Positions 15,999 to 24,820 of a DNA stretch of 64,000 bases are shown here, one piece after another. The translations under genes and the position numbers were made by a program. Within the stretch, counting starts at the first letter, position 1; each line of letters opens with the position of its first letter. The stretch is from the NCBI GenBank assembly GCA_009377445.1, contig WHUA01000015.1, positions 1-64,000 of the forward strand. Reading direction: 5' to 3'. This stretch comes from Alphaproteobacteria bacterium (GTDB lineage: Bacteria; Pseudomonadota; Alphaproteobacteria; UBA8366). Below the pieces are notes generated by a model, which had not been told where the DNA came from, searched no databases, and saw only the letters and a list, made by a program, of their open reading frames with translations.

Positions 15999-17138
15999 TT
16001 ATTTCGCCGGGTAGGCTTTCTTGAAGTGGTCGATCAATGCCGGGTACCCCTTCAGCCGTTCGGCGTCGTAGGTAATCAGCAGGAGGTTCTCCTCGCCGAC
16101 CTTCTCCTTGATCGAATCATAGGTGAAGAACGCCACTTCTTCGGGCTTCACGTCCGAGCGGTAAGGCGTCAGGCCGCCGCGGCCGAATGCCGCCTGGCCA
16201 GCATGGGACAAAATGAAGTCCAGCATGAGCTTCGCCGAGTTCACGTTCGGCGCCGCCTTCGGGATGGCCATCATCCGCATGAACAGCGGCGTGCCGTCAT
16301 CGATGAAGCTCCAGCCCATCACCTTGGACGTCATCGCGTCCTTCATCTTCGGGAAAACGACCACGCCGCCGGCGAAGTACGAGACCTTGTACTCGCCGCT
16401 GGCCAGCTTCGCGAGCATCGGCCCGGCCGACATTTCGAGGCGGGTCTGCGGCCCGAGAACCTCGAGCGCCGCCCAGCCCTTGTCTCCGTTCCGATTCAGA
16501 TAGACGTCGTAGATGGCCTGGCCATACGTCGACAGCGGCACGTTGTAGGTCGCGAGCCCGTTCTTGAACAGCGCCGGGTTCTCCTTGACCAGCTTCGCCA
16601 GGTGCTGGATGCCCTTGGGCCGCTTGTCCTCCGGCACCACCAGCTTGTTGTAGACGATGATGTTGGGGTCGGTCGAAACGGTATAGAAGCCGGGCGTCGG
16701 CTTGGACCATGCGGGGACCTTGTCCGATTCCACCGACTTGTAGTCCATCACCTCGCCTTTGCGGATGAACTCCAGCCAACCGTCGACCGTGGCCGAGACG
16801 ATCAGGTCCGTGGTCTTCGCGCCCGAGCTCTTCTCCGCGTAGTAGCGGGTGAAGACCTCGTTGCTGTTAAGGTCGAGCGTGCTGACCTTGATCCAGGGAT
16901 AAAGCTTGTTGAAATCCTCGATCACCGGCCGCCAGTTATATTCGGCCATGATCGAATAGATCAGAAGCCCGCCTTCTTTCTTGGAGGCCTCTACCATCTT
17001 GGCGTAGTCGGCAGGATAGTAGCTCGGACGCTCCGCCGCCGCAGCCGGCGACAGCGCTGCCGTGCAGAGGCAGGCGCCCAATGCGGCGGCCGCCGCAATC
17101 CGCGCCGTCGAGCGCAATAAATTCTTTAAAACGGACAT
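15999..17138 (-). CDS. Extracellular solute-binding protein, FbpA-like
   Basis: This is the periplasmic receptor of the transporter, 379 residues. The first roughly 34 residues are a Sec signal (basic MSVLKNLLRS, an Ala/Leu core, AAAAERP around the cleavage point). The mature part has the family-1 pattern EGGLLIYSIM...VIEDFNKLYPWIKV and DPNIIVYNK. AGGAGG at 17147-17152 fixes the ATG at 17138; an upstream extension of the frame is unlikely. In FbpA proteins two adjacent tyrosines bind iron; here I do not see an unambiguous YY pair near the C-terminal half, so the ligand may not be iron. Confidence 0.85.
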   Translation of the reverse strand: MSVLKNLLRSTARIAAAAALGACLCTAALSPAAAAERPSYYPADYAKMVEASKKEGGLLIYSIMAEYNWRPVIEDFNKLYPWIKVSTLDLNSNEVFTRYYAEKSSGAKTTDLIVSATVDGWLEFIRKGEVMDYKSVESDKVPAWSKPTPGFYTVSTDPNIIVYNKLVVPEDKRPKGIQHLAKLVKENPALFKNGLATYNVPLSTYGQAIYDVYLNRNGDKGWAALEVLGPQTRLEMSAGPMLAKLASGEYKVSYFAGGVVVFPKMKDAMTSKVMGWSFIDDGTPLFMRMMAIPKAAPNVNSAKLMLDFILSHAGQAAFGRGGLTPYRSDVKPEEVAFFTYDSIKEKVGEENLLLITYDAERLKGYPALIDHFKKAYPAK

Positions 17139-17403
17139 CGGTGGTTCCTCCTGGAATATTCTTGTTGGCCGGAAGCCGCAGCCCGTTACCGTCTGACGGA
17201 ACGGACTATCCCTCACGCGACATCGGCCAGCGGTGGGTTGCTCCAACAGTAGCGGCATCTGGCCGGACGGGCAAACCGCGCTGCCGCCGGTCGCGAACCA
17301 CGCGCGCGCCGCGGCGAATGTCAATGATGCGGCGCTTACGGATTTACGCGCAGCACGCGCGCACGCGCGCGACTGTACCGCGCCGTTCCTGCACGATTCG
17401 TTG

Positions 17404-18234
17404 CTACGGCGCGATTGGCGTCGTCATGTCGAGGCCGAACCACTTCGTCGACAGGGCGCCGAGCGTGCCGTCCGCCGTCATCGCCTCGATCGCCTCTACG
17501 ATCCTCCGTGCGAGAGCGCCGTTCCCCTTCTCGACTGCAACGGCGACAGGCTCCCAGAAGAGAAAGCCCGGCACGATCCTCAGCGCCAGACCCTTGTCGA
17601 TCGCGGTCTGCGCCGTGGAATACGACGTCACGACCGCATCGAGCGCGGCGCCGTCGCCGCGCGCCAGCGCGTTCAACGCCTCCCCCTTGCTCGCGAACAG
17701 CCGGATTGCCGGTTCGGCAATGAGGTAGTCGGGCACGTCGTCGCCCGCATATATCGTGAGGTCGCGTCTCAGGTAATGCTCGAATGTCGTGCCCTGCGCG
17801 ACGCCGACGCGTTTTCTCGACACGTCTGCCGGCATCGAAACGGACTTGTCGTCCTTGCGGACGACGACGATGACCGCCTCGAACCGGTACACGGATGGGA
17901 AATCGAGGCGGCGGCTGCGTTCCTCCGTCGGCGTAATGTTGCTGACGGAAAAATCCCACTTGCCCTTCCAATCGCCCGCGAGGATGGCGTTCCAGCCGGG
18001 TGTCGCGAACGCGAGCGGGCGTCCAAGCCGCTTGGCGATTTCCTTCGCGACCTCGATATCGAAGCCGACGAGGCCGCCGCTCGCATCTCGCGCGGCCAGG
18101 GGCAGCGCATCCGGCACCGCCGCCGCGATGAGCCCGCCACCTGGGACGGCAGCACGCTTCCCGTCATCCGCGCTCGCATGTGCAACGAAGAGCACGAGCA
18201 GAGCTGCCGTCACGTATTTGAGAGCGGAACGCAT
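17404..18234 (-). CDS. Amino-acid-type ABC substrate-binding protein (SBP_bac_3)
   Basis: It is a periplasmic binding protein of 276 residues with a signal peptide (KYVTAALLVLFVAHASA). The family-3 pattern follows: GGLVGFDIEVAKEIAKRLG, DFSVSNITPTEERSRRLDFP and RVGVAQGTTFEHYL. Such proteins bind polar amino acids or related acids. No permease or ATPase gene is adjacent, so it is either an orphan or acts with components elsewhere. It is 21 bases downstream of the TauD-family gene and is likely co-transcribed with it and the enolase-superfamily gene. Confidence 0.85.
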   Translation of the reverse strand: MRSALKYVTAALLVLFVAHASADDGKRAAVPGGGLIAAAVPDALPLAARDASGGLVGFDIEVAKEIAKRLGRPLAFATPGWNAILAGDWKGKWDFSVSNITPTEERSRRLDFPSVYRFEAVIVVVRKDDKSVSMPADVSRKRVGVAQGTTFEHYLRRDLTIYAGDDVPDYLIAEPAIRLFASKGEALNALARGDGAALDAVVTSYSTAQTAIDKGLALRIVPGFLFWEPVAVAVEKGNGALARRIVEAIEAMTADGTLGALSTKWFGLDMTTPIAP

Positions 18235-18255
18235 TGCGATACCCCCTTTGCGCAG

Positions 18256-19059
18256 CTAGAACGGCACGTCGCCCGCGATCGTGGTCCGGTGCATGTGCCG
18301 GATATAGGCCGGGTCGTCGAGGCGGGTGTGGTCGGCGATGTGCAGGACGCAGCGGTTGTCCCAGAAGGTGAGATCGCCCGGCCGCCACTTGTGCCAATAG
18401 ACGAACTCGGGCTGCCGGCAGTGCGCGTAGATCTCGGCCAGCAGGCTCGACGACGACGGCGCGTCCATGCCGTCGATCCCGGCGGTGAGCTGGGGATTGA
18501 CGAAGATCGATTTCCGTCCCGTCTCGGGATGCGTGCGAAAGACCGGATGAAGGGCGTGCAGCGACGTGTTCCGCGTCGAGCTGAAGAGCGCGCGCTTCTC
18601 CCCGGCCGCATCCTTCAGCCGCCGGGGCAGCGCATCGTAGGCCATCGCCATGTTGGCGAATCCCGTATCGCCCCCGCTGTCGGGAAGCTCCAGCGCATAC
18701 AGCATCGAGCCGAGCGCCGGCCGATCCCTGTAGGCCAGGTCCGAATGCCATGTCGGGCCAGCATTGCGCACGCCCACGTCCTTGCCGTTCTCCCGCTTGG
18801 TGGAGACGACCAAGATATCGGGAAAGCCCGCAAGGTGCGCGCCGCCCTGGGAGGGATGCGCGTCGAGCGGGCCGAAGCGCTTGGAGAAATCGATATGCTG
18901 CTGCGGCGTCAGCCGCTGGCCGCGGAAGACGAGGACCAGATGATCCAGATGGGCGCGATGGACTCTGGCGAAGGTCGCATCGTCCAGCGGCCGGGAAACG
19001 TCGAGGCCGACGATCTCGGCGCCGAGCGCATCCGAAAGCGGGCGTATCTCGAAGCTCAT
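18256..19059 (-). CDS. TauD/TfdA-family Fe(II)/2-oxoglutarate dioxygenase
   Basis: It is a 2-oxoglutarate dependent dioxygenase of 267 residues. The iron facial triad is visible as WHSD (His105, Asp107) and a distal His in CVLHIADH (about His240), with Arg258 in HRTTIAGD as the expected 2-oxoglutarate ligand. The N-terminus (LGAEIVGLDVSRPL) is typical of the TauD/TfdA group, which acts on taurine, 2,4-D and other acids. The ATG at 19059 follows GGAGGATAAG, a clear ribosome binding site, 16 bases after the enolase-type gene. The substrate is probably a small acid handled by the neighbouring binding protein and racemase-like enzyme. Confidence 0.88.
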   Translation of the reverse strand: MSFEIRPLSDALGAEIVGLDVSRPLDDATFARVHRAHLDHLVLVFRGQRLTPQQHIDFSKRFGPLDAHPSQGGAHLAGFPDILVVSTKRENGKDVGVRNAGPTWHSDLAYRDRPALGSMLYALELPDSGGDTGFANMAMAYDALPRRLKDAAGEKRALFSSTRNTSLHALHPVFRTHPETGRKSIFVNPQLTAGIDGMDAPSSSSLLAEIYAHCRQPEFVYWHKWRPGDLTFWDNRCVLHIADHTRLDDPAYIRHMHRTTIAGDVPF

Positions 19060-19075
19060 GGGCTTATCCTCCGCC

Positions 19076-20167
19076 TCACGCCTTGAACGCGGCGATCGCC
19101 TTCTCGTCGAACTTGAGCCCGAGCCCCGGCTTGTCCGGCAGCACGAGCTCACCGTTCTCGATCGCCGGCGTCTCCTCGTAGAGCGCGATCATCCACGGCA
19201 TGTACTCCACCGTCAGACCGTTCGGGCAAGCGGCGACGACATGCACCAGGATCTCCGGCATCACGTGGCTGACGATCGGCAAGTTGAACGCCTCCGCCAT
19301 GCCGGCGACCTTCATCCACTGGCTCACGCCGCCGACCCGCGCGATGTCGACCATGACGATGTCGACGGAGCGCGCCTCGATCATGTGGCGGAAGGGCACG
19401 ATGCCCCAGACATACTCGCCGCCGGCGATGGGCGTCTTCAGCGCGGCGGTGACGCGGGCGAGCCCCTGATAATCGTCCGCCGTCGTCACGTCCTCCAGCC
19501 AGAACAGGCCGACATCCTCGCAGCGGCTGCCGATGTCGATCGCCTGCTCGGGCCGCCAGCGCTGGTTGATGTCGCACATCAGCGCGATGTCCGGGCCGAT
19601 CGCTTCCCGCACCACGCGCACGCGGCGCACCTCCTCGGCGGGCGGCGGATTGCCGGGCAGGCCCATCTGGGTCTTCATCTGCTTGAAGCCCTTCTTCACC
19701 AGGGTATGCGCCGCCTCCTGCGCCTGGTCGTGCGTCAGCCCGCGGCGGAGCGAGCCCGACGCGTAGGTCGGCACGCGGTCGCGGTGGCCGCCCAGCAGCT
19801 TCCACAATGGCTGCTCCAGCGCCTTGCCCTTGATGTCCCACAGCGCGATGTCGATGGCCGAGAGCGCCAGCGTGAAGATGCCGCCCGGCCCGCTGGAATC
19901 GGCGGCGGCGCGCAGTTTCGCCACGATCTTCTCGATCCTGAGCGGGTCCTCGCCCACCGTGAGCGCGGCGAGCTCCCCGACCGCGACGCGCAGGCTGCCG
20001 GTCATCTTGCCGCCGTAGAAGGTCACGCCGATGCCTTCGATCCCGCTGTCGGTGCGCAAGCGCAGGATGACGACCGGGCGCGTGCGGCCCTTCTCCTCCT
20101 CCATATTCGCGAGCGGGTCGGTTTCCGGGACATTCAGCGCGGCCACTTCGTAGCTTTTTATTTTCAT
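19076..20167 (-). CDS. Mandelate racemase/muconate lactonizing enzyme family protein
   Basis: This is an enolase-superfamily enzyme of 363 residues. Metal ligands are seen in MCDINQRW, WLEDV and GGEYVWG, and the catalytic His/Glu region in SHVMPE. Where most racemases have Lys-x-Lys on the second barrel strand, this protein reads KTQMG, so the second lysine is replaced by glutamine, which points to a dehydratase or cycloisomerase variant. It is the first gene of a minus-strand group with the TauD-type dioxygenase and the binding protein, suggesting catabolism of a hydroxy or sugar acid. The substrate is unknown. Confidence 0.88.
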   Translation of the reverse strand: MKIKSYEVAALNVPETDPLANMEEEKGRTRPVVILRLRTDSGIEGIGVTFYGGKMTGSLRVAVGELAALTVGEDPLRIEKIVAKLRAAADSSGPGGIFTLALSAIDIALWDIKGKALEQPLWKLLGGHRDRVPTYASGSLRRGLTHDQAQEAAHTLVKKGFKQMKTQMGLPGNPPPAEEVRRVRVVREAIGPDIALMCDINQRWRPEQAIDIGSRCEDVGLFWLEDVTTADDYQGLARVTAALKTPIAGGEYVWGIVPFRHMIEARSVDIVMVDIARVGGVSQWMKVAGMAEAFNLPIVSHVMPEILVHVVAACPNGLTVEYMPWMIALYEETPAIENGELVLPDKPGLGLKFDEKAIAAFKA

Positions 20168-20249
20168 GGGGTTTCCATCCGATGCTCTGGGGCTTGTGGA
20201 TCGACTTTAGCACAGGGTCCATTGCGGCTGCATTTCGGGGCCGTGCCAA

Positions 20250-20332
20250 CTCATGCTTCGACAAGCTCAGCATGAGGGTTTACGTTGTAGATCAACGGCA
20301 TCAACCTCATCCTGAGCTTGTCGAAGGATGAA
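20250..20332. repeat. Palindromic intergenic element, copy B
   Basis: Arms 20251-20277 (CTTCGACAAGCTCAG core) and 20305-20331 (CTGAGCTTGTCGAAG core) are inverted around a 27-base spacer containing GATCAA. It sits between divergent genes. Confidence 0.85.
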
Positions 20333-20364
20333 AACGCGCGATGCATCCTTCGGAGAGCCCAGCG

Positions 20365-21216
20365 ATGCCCGACCTCGACCGCCGCCTCAACGCCTGCCGC
20401 GACGATCTCGCCGACGCCCGGCTGAAGAGCAAGGTGACCGCGGCGCGTTTCGTCGAGGGCGCCGTCCGGCGCGTGGCGCAAGGAATCGCCCCCTTGAGGA
20501 AGGTACCGGCGCCCGGCACGCAACTCGTCTCGGAGCTGCTGCTGGGCGAGCGTGTGCGCGTGTTCGAGGAAATGGACGGCATCGCCTGGGTGCAGAGCGA
20601 GACCGACGGCTATGTCGGCTATACCGACAGCGCGGCGCTCGACGCCGATCTCCGCCCGCCGACGCACACGGTGTCCGCGATACACACCTGCCTCTATCCC
20701 GAACCCGTCATCCGCGCGCCGAGCATCGGCACCCTGCCGATGTGCGCCGACATTTCGGTGACGGGAACCAAGGGCCGCTATGCGGAGCTTGCGACCGGCG
20801 GCTGGGTACCGGTCCAGCATCTCGCTGAGCGCGGCGTCTTCGAAAGCGACCCCGTCGCGGTCGCCGAGCGGCTGACCGGTGCGCCCTATGTCTGGGGCGG
20901 AAAGTCGAGCCTGGGGCTCGATTGCTCCGCGCTGGTCCAGCTCGCCCTCGCCCGCTGCGACGTGGCGGCGCTGCGCGACAGCGACATGCAGGAGGCGACG
21001 GTCGGCGAGCCGGTGGCGTTCGGCGGCGATATCTCGGCGCTGCGCCGCGGCGATCTGGTCTTCTGGAAAGGCCATGTCGGCATTTTCGTCGCGCCGGAGC
21101 GGTTCCTCCACGCGAACGCCCGCGACATGGCGGTAGCGTCCGCGCCGTTCGCCGAGGTCGTGCGCTACATCGAAGAGGCCGAGAAGCAGAAAGTCTCCGC
21201 CGTGCGGCGGCTATAG
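20365..21216 (+). CDS. NlpC/P60-family peptidoglycan hydrolase with SH3-like domains
   Basis: This is a C40 cysteine peptidase of about 283 residues, similar to dipeptidyl-peptidase VI-like proteins of alphaproteobacteria. Two SH3-like segments come first (QLVSELLLGERVRVFEEMDG and the ADISVTGTKGRYAEL region). The catalytic domain follows: APYVWGGKSSLGLDCSALVQ with the nucleophile Cys, then GHVGIFV with the His and an asparagine or similar third residue in HANARD. ATG 20365 after CGGAG is preferred to 20341, which lies in the repeat edge. There is no signal peptide, as in many members of this subfamily that cleave muropeptides during recycling. Confidence 0.85.
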   Translation: MPDLDRRLNACRDDLADARLKSKVTAARFVEGAVRRVAQGIAPLRKVPAPGTQLVSELLLGERVRVFEEMDGIAWVQSETDGYVGYTDSAALDADLRPPTHTVSAIHTCLYPEPVIRAPSIGTLPMCADISVTGTKGRYAELATGGWVPVQHLAERGVFESDPVAVAERLTGAPYVWGGKSSLGLDCSALVQLALARCDVAALRDSDMQEATVGEPVAFGGDISALRRGDLVFWKGHVGIFVAPERFLHANARDMAVASAPFAEVVRYIEEAEKQKVSAVRRL

Positions 21217-21270
21217 CCGCTGGGCTCCGGCGTGTTGTAGTCTGGCCTGCGCTAACCGAAGGAGAACGGC

Positions 21271-21699
21271 GTGGAGAATTTCACACCCCTGTCCGCGCTT
21301 GCAGGCGGCCTGATGATCGGCCTCGGGGCGGCGGTACTGCTGCTCGTCGGCGGGCGGATGGCAGGCGTCAGCGGAATCGTCAGCGGCATGCTGAAGCCGT
21401 CGCTCGACGATCAACTGTGGCGCGCCTGCTTCGTCGCCGGGCTGCTGGCCGGCGCCGGCGCGTATGCATTCTTCGCACCGGATAATTTCATCGTGCAGTT
21501 CGATGCGACGGCCGGCACGGTCGCGGCCGCCGGCCTGATGGTCGGCTACGGCACCCAGCTCTGCCACGGCTGCACCAGCGGCCACGGCATCTGTGGCGTC
21601 GGCCGGCTGTCTCCGCGGTCGATCGTCGCGACGGCGCTGTTCGTGGCCAGCGCGATGAGCACCGTCTTCATGACGCGCCACATGATGGGAGCAGCGTGA
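21271..21699 (+). CDS. YeeE/YedE-family transporter, first half
   Basis: It is a small inner-membrane protein of 142 residues with four hydrophobic segments. GYGTQLCHGCTSGHGICG is the conserved cysteine-rich signature of the YeeE/YedE (sulfur transport) fold, where the cysteines are thought to carry thiosulfate or other sulfur species. The second half is encoded by the next gene, overlapping by TGATG, as in the PmpA/PmpB type split transporters. It has a clear upstream GAAGGAGA ribosome binding site. Confidence 0.88.
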   Translation: MENFTPLSALAGGLMIGLGAAVLLLVGGRMAGVSGIVSGMLKPSLDDQLWRACFVAGLLAGAGAYAFFAPDNFIVQFDATAGTVAAAGLMVGYGTQLCHGCTSGHGICGVGRLSPRSIVATALFVASAMSTVFMTRHMMGAA

Positions 21700-22118
21700 T
21701 GCCGTTGGCGCTCTCCGCCCTCGCCGCCGGAATCCTGTTCGGACTCGGGCTGGCCGTCTCGCAGATGACCAACCCGGCGAAGGTGCTTGCCTTCCTCGAT
21801 GTCACGGGCGCCTGGGACCCCAGCCTCGCCATCGTCATGGCCGCCGCGCTGGCGGTCTTCTTCGCCGCGTTCCGCATCGCGCAGGGACGGCCGGCGCCGC
21901 TGCTCGCCGACGCGTTCAAGCTGCCGGCGCGGCGCGAGATCGACGCCGCGCTCGTGGCGGGCTCGGTGCTGTTCGGCGCGGGCTGGGGGCTGGCCGGCCT
22001 CTGCCCGGCGCCGGCGATCACGGCGCTGATCTCGGGACAGCGCAAGGCGTTCCTGTTCCTCGGCGCCATGCTCGTGGGCATGCTGATCTACCGGCTGACG
22101 ACGCGGAGGCACGCGTAG
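21699..22118 (+). CDS. YeeE/YedE-family transporter, second half
   Basis: This partner of the preceding protein has 139 residues and four hydrophobic segments. The family pattern is FGLGLAVSQMTNPAKVLAFLD and GWGLAGLCPAPAI, with a conserved cysteine. ATG 21699 overlaps the previous stop (TGATG), so the two halves are translated together and probably form one channel. No sulfurtransferase or rhodanese gene lies beside it here. Confidence 0.88.
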   Translation: MPLALSALAAGILFGLGLAVSQMTNPAKVLAFLDVTGAWDPSLAIVMAAALAVFFAAFRIAQGRPAPLLADAFKLPARREIDAALVAGSVLFGAGWGLAGLCPAPAITALISGQRKAFLFLGAMLVGMLIYRLTTRRHA

Positions 22119-22127
22119 ACCGAGCCG

Positions 22128-22213
22128 CTCATGCTTCGACAGGCTCAGCATGAGGGACTGTGAAATGGATCAACATGTTGCTCCTCATCCTGAGCCTGTC
22201 GAAGGATGAGTAC
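22128..22213. repeat. Palindromic intergenic element, copy C
   Basis: Inverted arms (CTTCGACAGGCTCAG core, 22133-22155; CTGAGCCTGTCGAAG core, 22190-22210) surround a spacer with GGATCAAC. It lies between convergent genes. Confidence 0.85.
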
Positions 22214-22222
22214 GCTCCCCCC

Positions 22223-23011
22223 CTACCGCACCCGCTTCTTCGCGAAATCCGGCTTACGCTTTTCGCGGAAGGCATTGCGCCCTTCCCAGGATTCCTCCGT
22301 GCCGTAGAACAGCGCCAGCGCCTCGAAGCCGAGCGAGCCGATGCCGCGGATATGGTCGGTGTCGGCGTTGAAGCTGCGCTTGGCGATGGCGATCGCCGTC
22401 GGGCTGCGCTCCGTCAGCTCGGCGCACCAGGCGTCGACCTCGGCATCGAGCTGGTCGTTCGGCACGACCTTGTTGACCAGGCCCATCGCCTCCGCTTCGC
22501 GCGCCGAGTAGCGGCGGCAGAAATACCACATCTCCCGCGCCTTCTTCTCGCCGACGATGCGCGCGAGATACGCCGTGCCGAAGCCGGGATCGACGGAGCC
22601 GACCTTCGGCCCGACCTGGCCAAACACCGCGTTCTCCGCGGCGATGGTGATGTCGCAGAGCGTCGCCAGCACGTTGCCGCCGCCGATGGCGAAGCCGCGC
22701 ACCTTCGCGATGACCGGCACCGGCACGTCGCGGATCGCCGCGTGGATCTGCTCGATCGGCACCTTGACCGTGCCCCGCCCCTGGCGCGCCCCGGATGCCT
22801 TGTCCTGCTGGTCGCCGCCGGTGCAGAAGGCGCGCTCGCCCGCGCCGGTCAGCACGATGGCGCAGTTGTCGCGATTCCAGCCGCCGCGCTGAATCGCATC
22901 GAGCAGCTCGTCGTAAGTCGGCGCCCGCAACGCGTTGTAGCGGTCCGGGCGGTTCAGGGTGATCGTCGCGACGCGGTTCTTCTCCTCGAACAGGATATCC
23001 TGATAGTCCAT
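22223..23011 (-). CDS. badI: Crotonase-family enzyme, BadI/MenB-like (2-ketocyclohexanecarboxyl-CoA hydrolase type)
   Basis: The protein of 262 residues belongs to the MenB/BadI branch of crotonases. GGGNVLATLCDITI forms the oxyanion hole, and FGQVGPKVGSVDPGFGTAYLARIVG includes the branch-specific aspartate. WNRDNCAIVLTGAGERAFCTGGDQ and KRSFNADTDHI agree closely with BadI of Rhodopseudomonas as I remember it, which opens a cyclic beta-keto acyl-CoA to pimelyl-CoA. MenB activity is less likely because no menaquinone genes are nearby. No other benzoate-pathway genes are adjacent, so the true substrate is an inference. Confidence 0.75.
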   Translation of the reverse strand: MDYQDILFEEKNRVATITLNRPDRYNALRAPTYDELLDAIQRGGWNRDNCAIVLTGAGERAFCTGGDQQDKASGARQGRGTVKVPIEQIHAAIRDVPVPVIAKVRGFAIGGGNVLATLCDITIAAENAVFGQVGPKVGSVDPGFGTAYLARIVGEKKAREMWYFCRRYSAREAEAMGLVNKVVPNDQLDAEVDAWCAELTERSPTAIAIAKRSFNADTDHIRGIGSLGFEALALFYGTEESWEGRNAFREKRKPDFAKKRVR

Positions 23012-23149
23012 GGACTTTTCCTACCTTTCCTGAAGCGGCTCTCGAGCCGGGGCGGAAGCTCAATCTATCCGCTGGCGAAACATGCAGGCAACTCTGCGGC
23101 GGTCCGCCGCAGCGGGCCGGCGGCATTGGCGCTGGCCTGCGCCCGCCGC

Positions 23150-23200
23150 ATGGGGGATAACGCCTGGGGGGGTAACGCTTGGGGGGATAACGCCGCGGGC
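23150..23200. repeat. Three tandem units of a GGGGGATAACGC motif
   Basis: Just upstream of the cytochrome gene the sequence repeats GGGGGATAACGCCT, GGGGGGTAACGCTT and GGGGGGATAACGCCG with a period of about 15 bases. The regular spacing, about one and a half helical turns, and the intergenic place suggest operator half-sites or a slipped-strand repeat. Nothing identifies a binding protein. Confidence 0.6.
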
Positions 23201-23223
23201 GGGCGCTGACAAAGGAGAGCGGA

Positions 23224-23646
23224 ATGACGTTGCGCATCGACAGCCTCGCATTGGCCGCCGGCCTCGCCGTGCTGATCGCGACGGGCCCTGCTCTCGCCGC
23301 GGACGGCAACGCCGAAAACGGCCAGAAGCTATTCTTCGGCACGGCGCAGTGCAAGACCTGCCATTCCGTCAAGGCGGGGCAGAAGATGATCGGCCCGTCG
23401 ATGTTCGGCGTGGTCGGCCGCAAATGCGGCACGGCCGAGAAGCAGCGTTTCTCGAGCAACTACAAGGCGGCTTGCGAGAAGGCGCCGTTCGCCTGGGACG
23501 AAGCGGGCCTCGACGGCTATCTCGCAGACCCGACCCGCTACATATCGAAGATCGCCGGCCAGACGAGGAGGTCGCCGATGACGCGCAAGACGCCGAAGGC
23601 GCAGGACCGCGCCGACATCATCGCCTACCTCAAGACCCTGAAGTAG
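23224..23646 (+). CDS. Class I c-type cytochrome
   Basis: It is a periplasmic electron carrier of 140 residues. A Sec signal (LALAAGLAVLIATGPALAADG) precedes the haem site CKTCH (Cys43, Cys46, His47). The likely axial methionine is in SPMTRKTPKAQDRADIIAYLKTL, the usual C-terminal helix of cytochrome c2/c556-like proteins. AAAGGAGAGCGG just before the ATG is a good ribosome binding site. It overlaps the convergent MFS gene by 17 bases. No oxidase or dehydrogenase partner is adjacent. Confidence 0.9.
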   Translation: MTLRIDSLALAAGLAVLIATGPALAADGNAENGQKLFFGTAQCKTCHSVKAGQKMIGPSMFGVVGRKCGTAEKQRFSSNYKAACEKAPFAWDEAGLDGYLADPTRYISKIAGQTRRSPMTRKTPKAQDRADIIAYLKTLK

Positions 23647-24820
23647 GCAGCTCGATCCGCCGCCCGTCCCAGCCCCGGCGCAGCATCAGGGCGGCCACGC
23701 CGCCGAGCAGCGACAGCGCGGCCATGAAATAAAAGGCGCCGCCGCCGAATGCGGCGTAAACCGGCCCGACGAGCAGGATCGCAAGCGCGCTGGCGGCCCC
23801 CATGCCGAGCGCCGCGTAGAGGCTCTGCACGGTCGCGGAGAAGCCGGCCGGCGCGGCGCGCGCGACGAACGCCATGCCGCCGAGATGCGCCGCGCCGAAG
23901 GTGAGCGCGTGCAGCCACTGGACGGCGAACAGCGCCCAGGGATCGGTGCTGAGCGCGAGCACGATCCAGCGCACGACGCCGCCCGCGGCGGCGAGCAGCA
24001 GCGCGTCGGACGGCCGGACGCGGCGCATGAACGCGCCGCCCACCAAAAATAGCAGGATCTCCGCGATCACACCCTCGGCCCACAGCATGCCAATGACGCG
24101 GTCGCCGATGCCGGCCGCACGCCAATGGATGGTCCCGAAGGCGTAGAGTGCCGCATGGCTGCCGGCGAGGAACCCCACCGCGGCCAGGAACAGCAGCATG
24201 ACGCGATGGCGGGCGAGCTGGAGGAACGCGCCGCGCCGCCGCGCCGCCAGCTCGGACCGCGTGTCCGGCAGGCAGGCCGCGGCGAGGATCGTGACGGCGC
24301 TGCTCGCGACGATGGCCCAGAGGATCGCATCCGCATGCCACGCGCCCAGGATCTCGCCGCCCGCGAGGGTGGCGAGAATGAAGGAGATCGATCCCCACAC
24401 CCGGACGCGGCCGTAGTCGACCTGGCCGCGCGCCGCGTGCAGCATGGTGAGGCTTTCGATGACGGGCATCATCGCGCTCATGCACACCGCGGTGCAGGCG
24501 GCGATGGCGAGCAGCGGCCAGAAGCTATGCGCGAAGTGGTTGGCGGTGTAGCAGGCCAGAACACCGGCCGCGAGGACCATCAGCAGGATCTTCAGCTCGC
24601 CGCGCCGGTCGGCGAGCTGCGCGATGGCCGGCGTCGTGCCGGCGCTGATCCAGCGCCCGACCGAAAGGATGACGGCGATCTCGACGGCGCCCAGCCCCCT
24701 GCCCTGCAGCCAGACCGGCCAATAGGGCAGCGCGATTCCGATCAGGACGAAATGGCTGAAATAGAAGGCCGAAAGGCGCAGCGGCAACGCCGCCGGCCGG
24801 TGCGCCGACGATCCGCTCAT
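23630..24820 (-). CDS. MFS transporter, HcaT/PPP-like
   Basis: It is an inner-membrane major facilitator of about 396 residues with twelve hydrophobic segments. The N-terminus (LSAFYFSHFVLIGIALPYWPVWLQGRG) and the following LSVGRWISAGTTPAIAQLADR match the MFS_1-like group that includes the phenylpropionate permease HcaT and the nucleoside/maltose-type relatives. The ATG at 24820 is preferred; the much longer open frame upstream reads through GC-rich non-coding sequence. The substrate is not evident. Confidence 0.85.
   Translation of the reverse strand: MSGSSAHRPAALPLRLSAFYFSHFVLIGIALPYWPVWLQGRGLGAVEIAVILSVGRWISAGTTPAIAQLADRRGELKILLMVLAAGVLACYTANHFAHSFWPLLAIAACTAVCMSAMMPVIESLTMLHAARGQVDYGRVRVWGSISFILATLAGGEILGAWHADAILWAIVASSAVTILAAACLPDTRSELAARRRGAFLQLARHRVMLLFLAAVGFLAGSHAALYAFGTIHWRAAGIGDRVIGMLWAEGVIAEILLFLVGGAFMRRVRPSDALLLAAAGGVVRWIVLALSTDPWALFAVQWLHALTFGAAHLGGMAFVARAAPAGFSATVQSLYAALGMGAASALAILLVGPVYAAFGGGAFYFMAALSLLGGVAALMLRRGWDGRRIELPTSGS

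Noticed and set aside
17139..17403. Alternating CG stretch near 17355-17385 as a Z-DNA or regulatory site
   Set aside because: It is a short GC-rich run in a normal promoter gap and I see no further structure.
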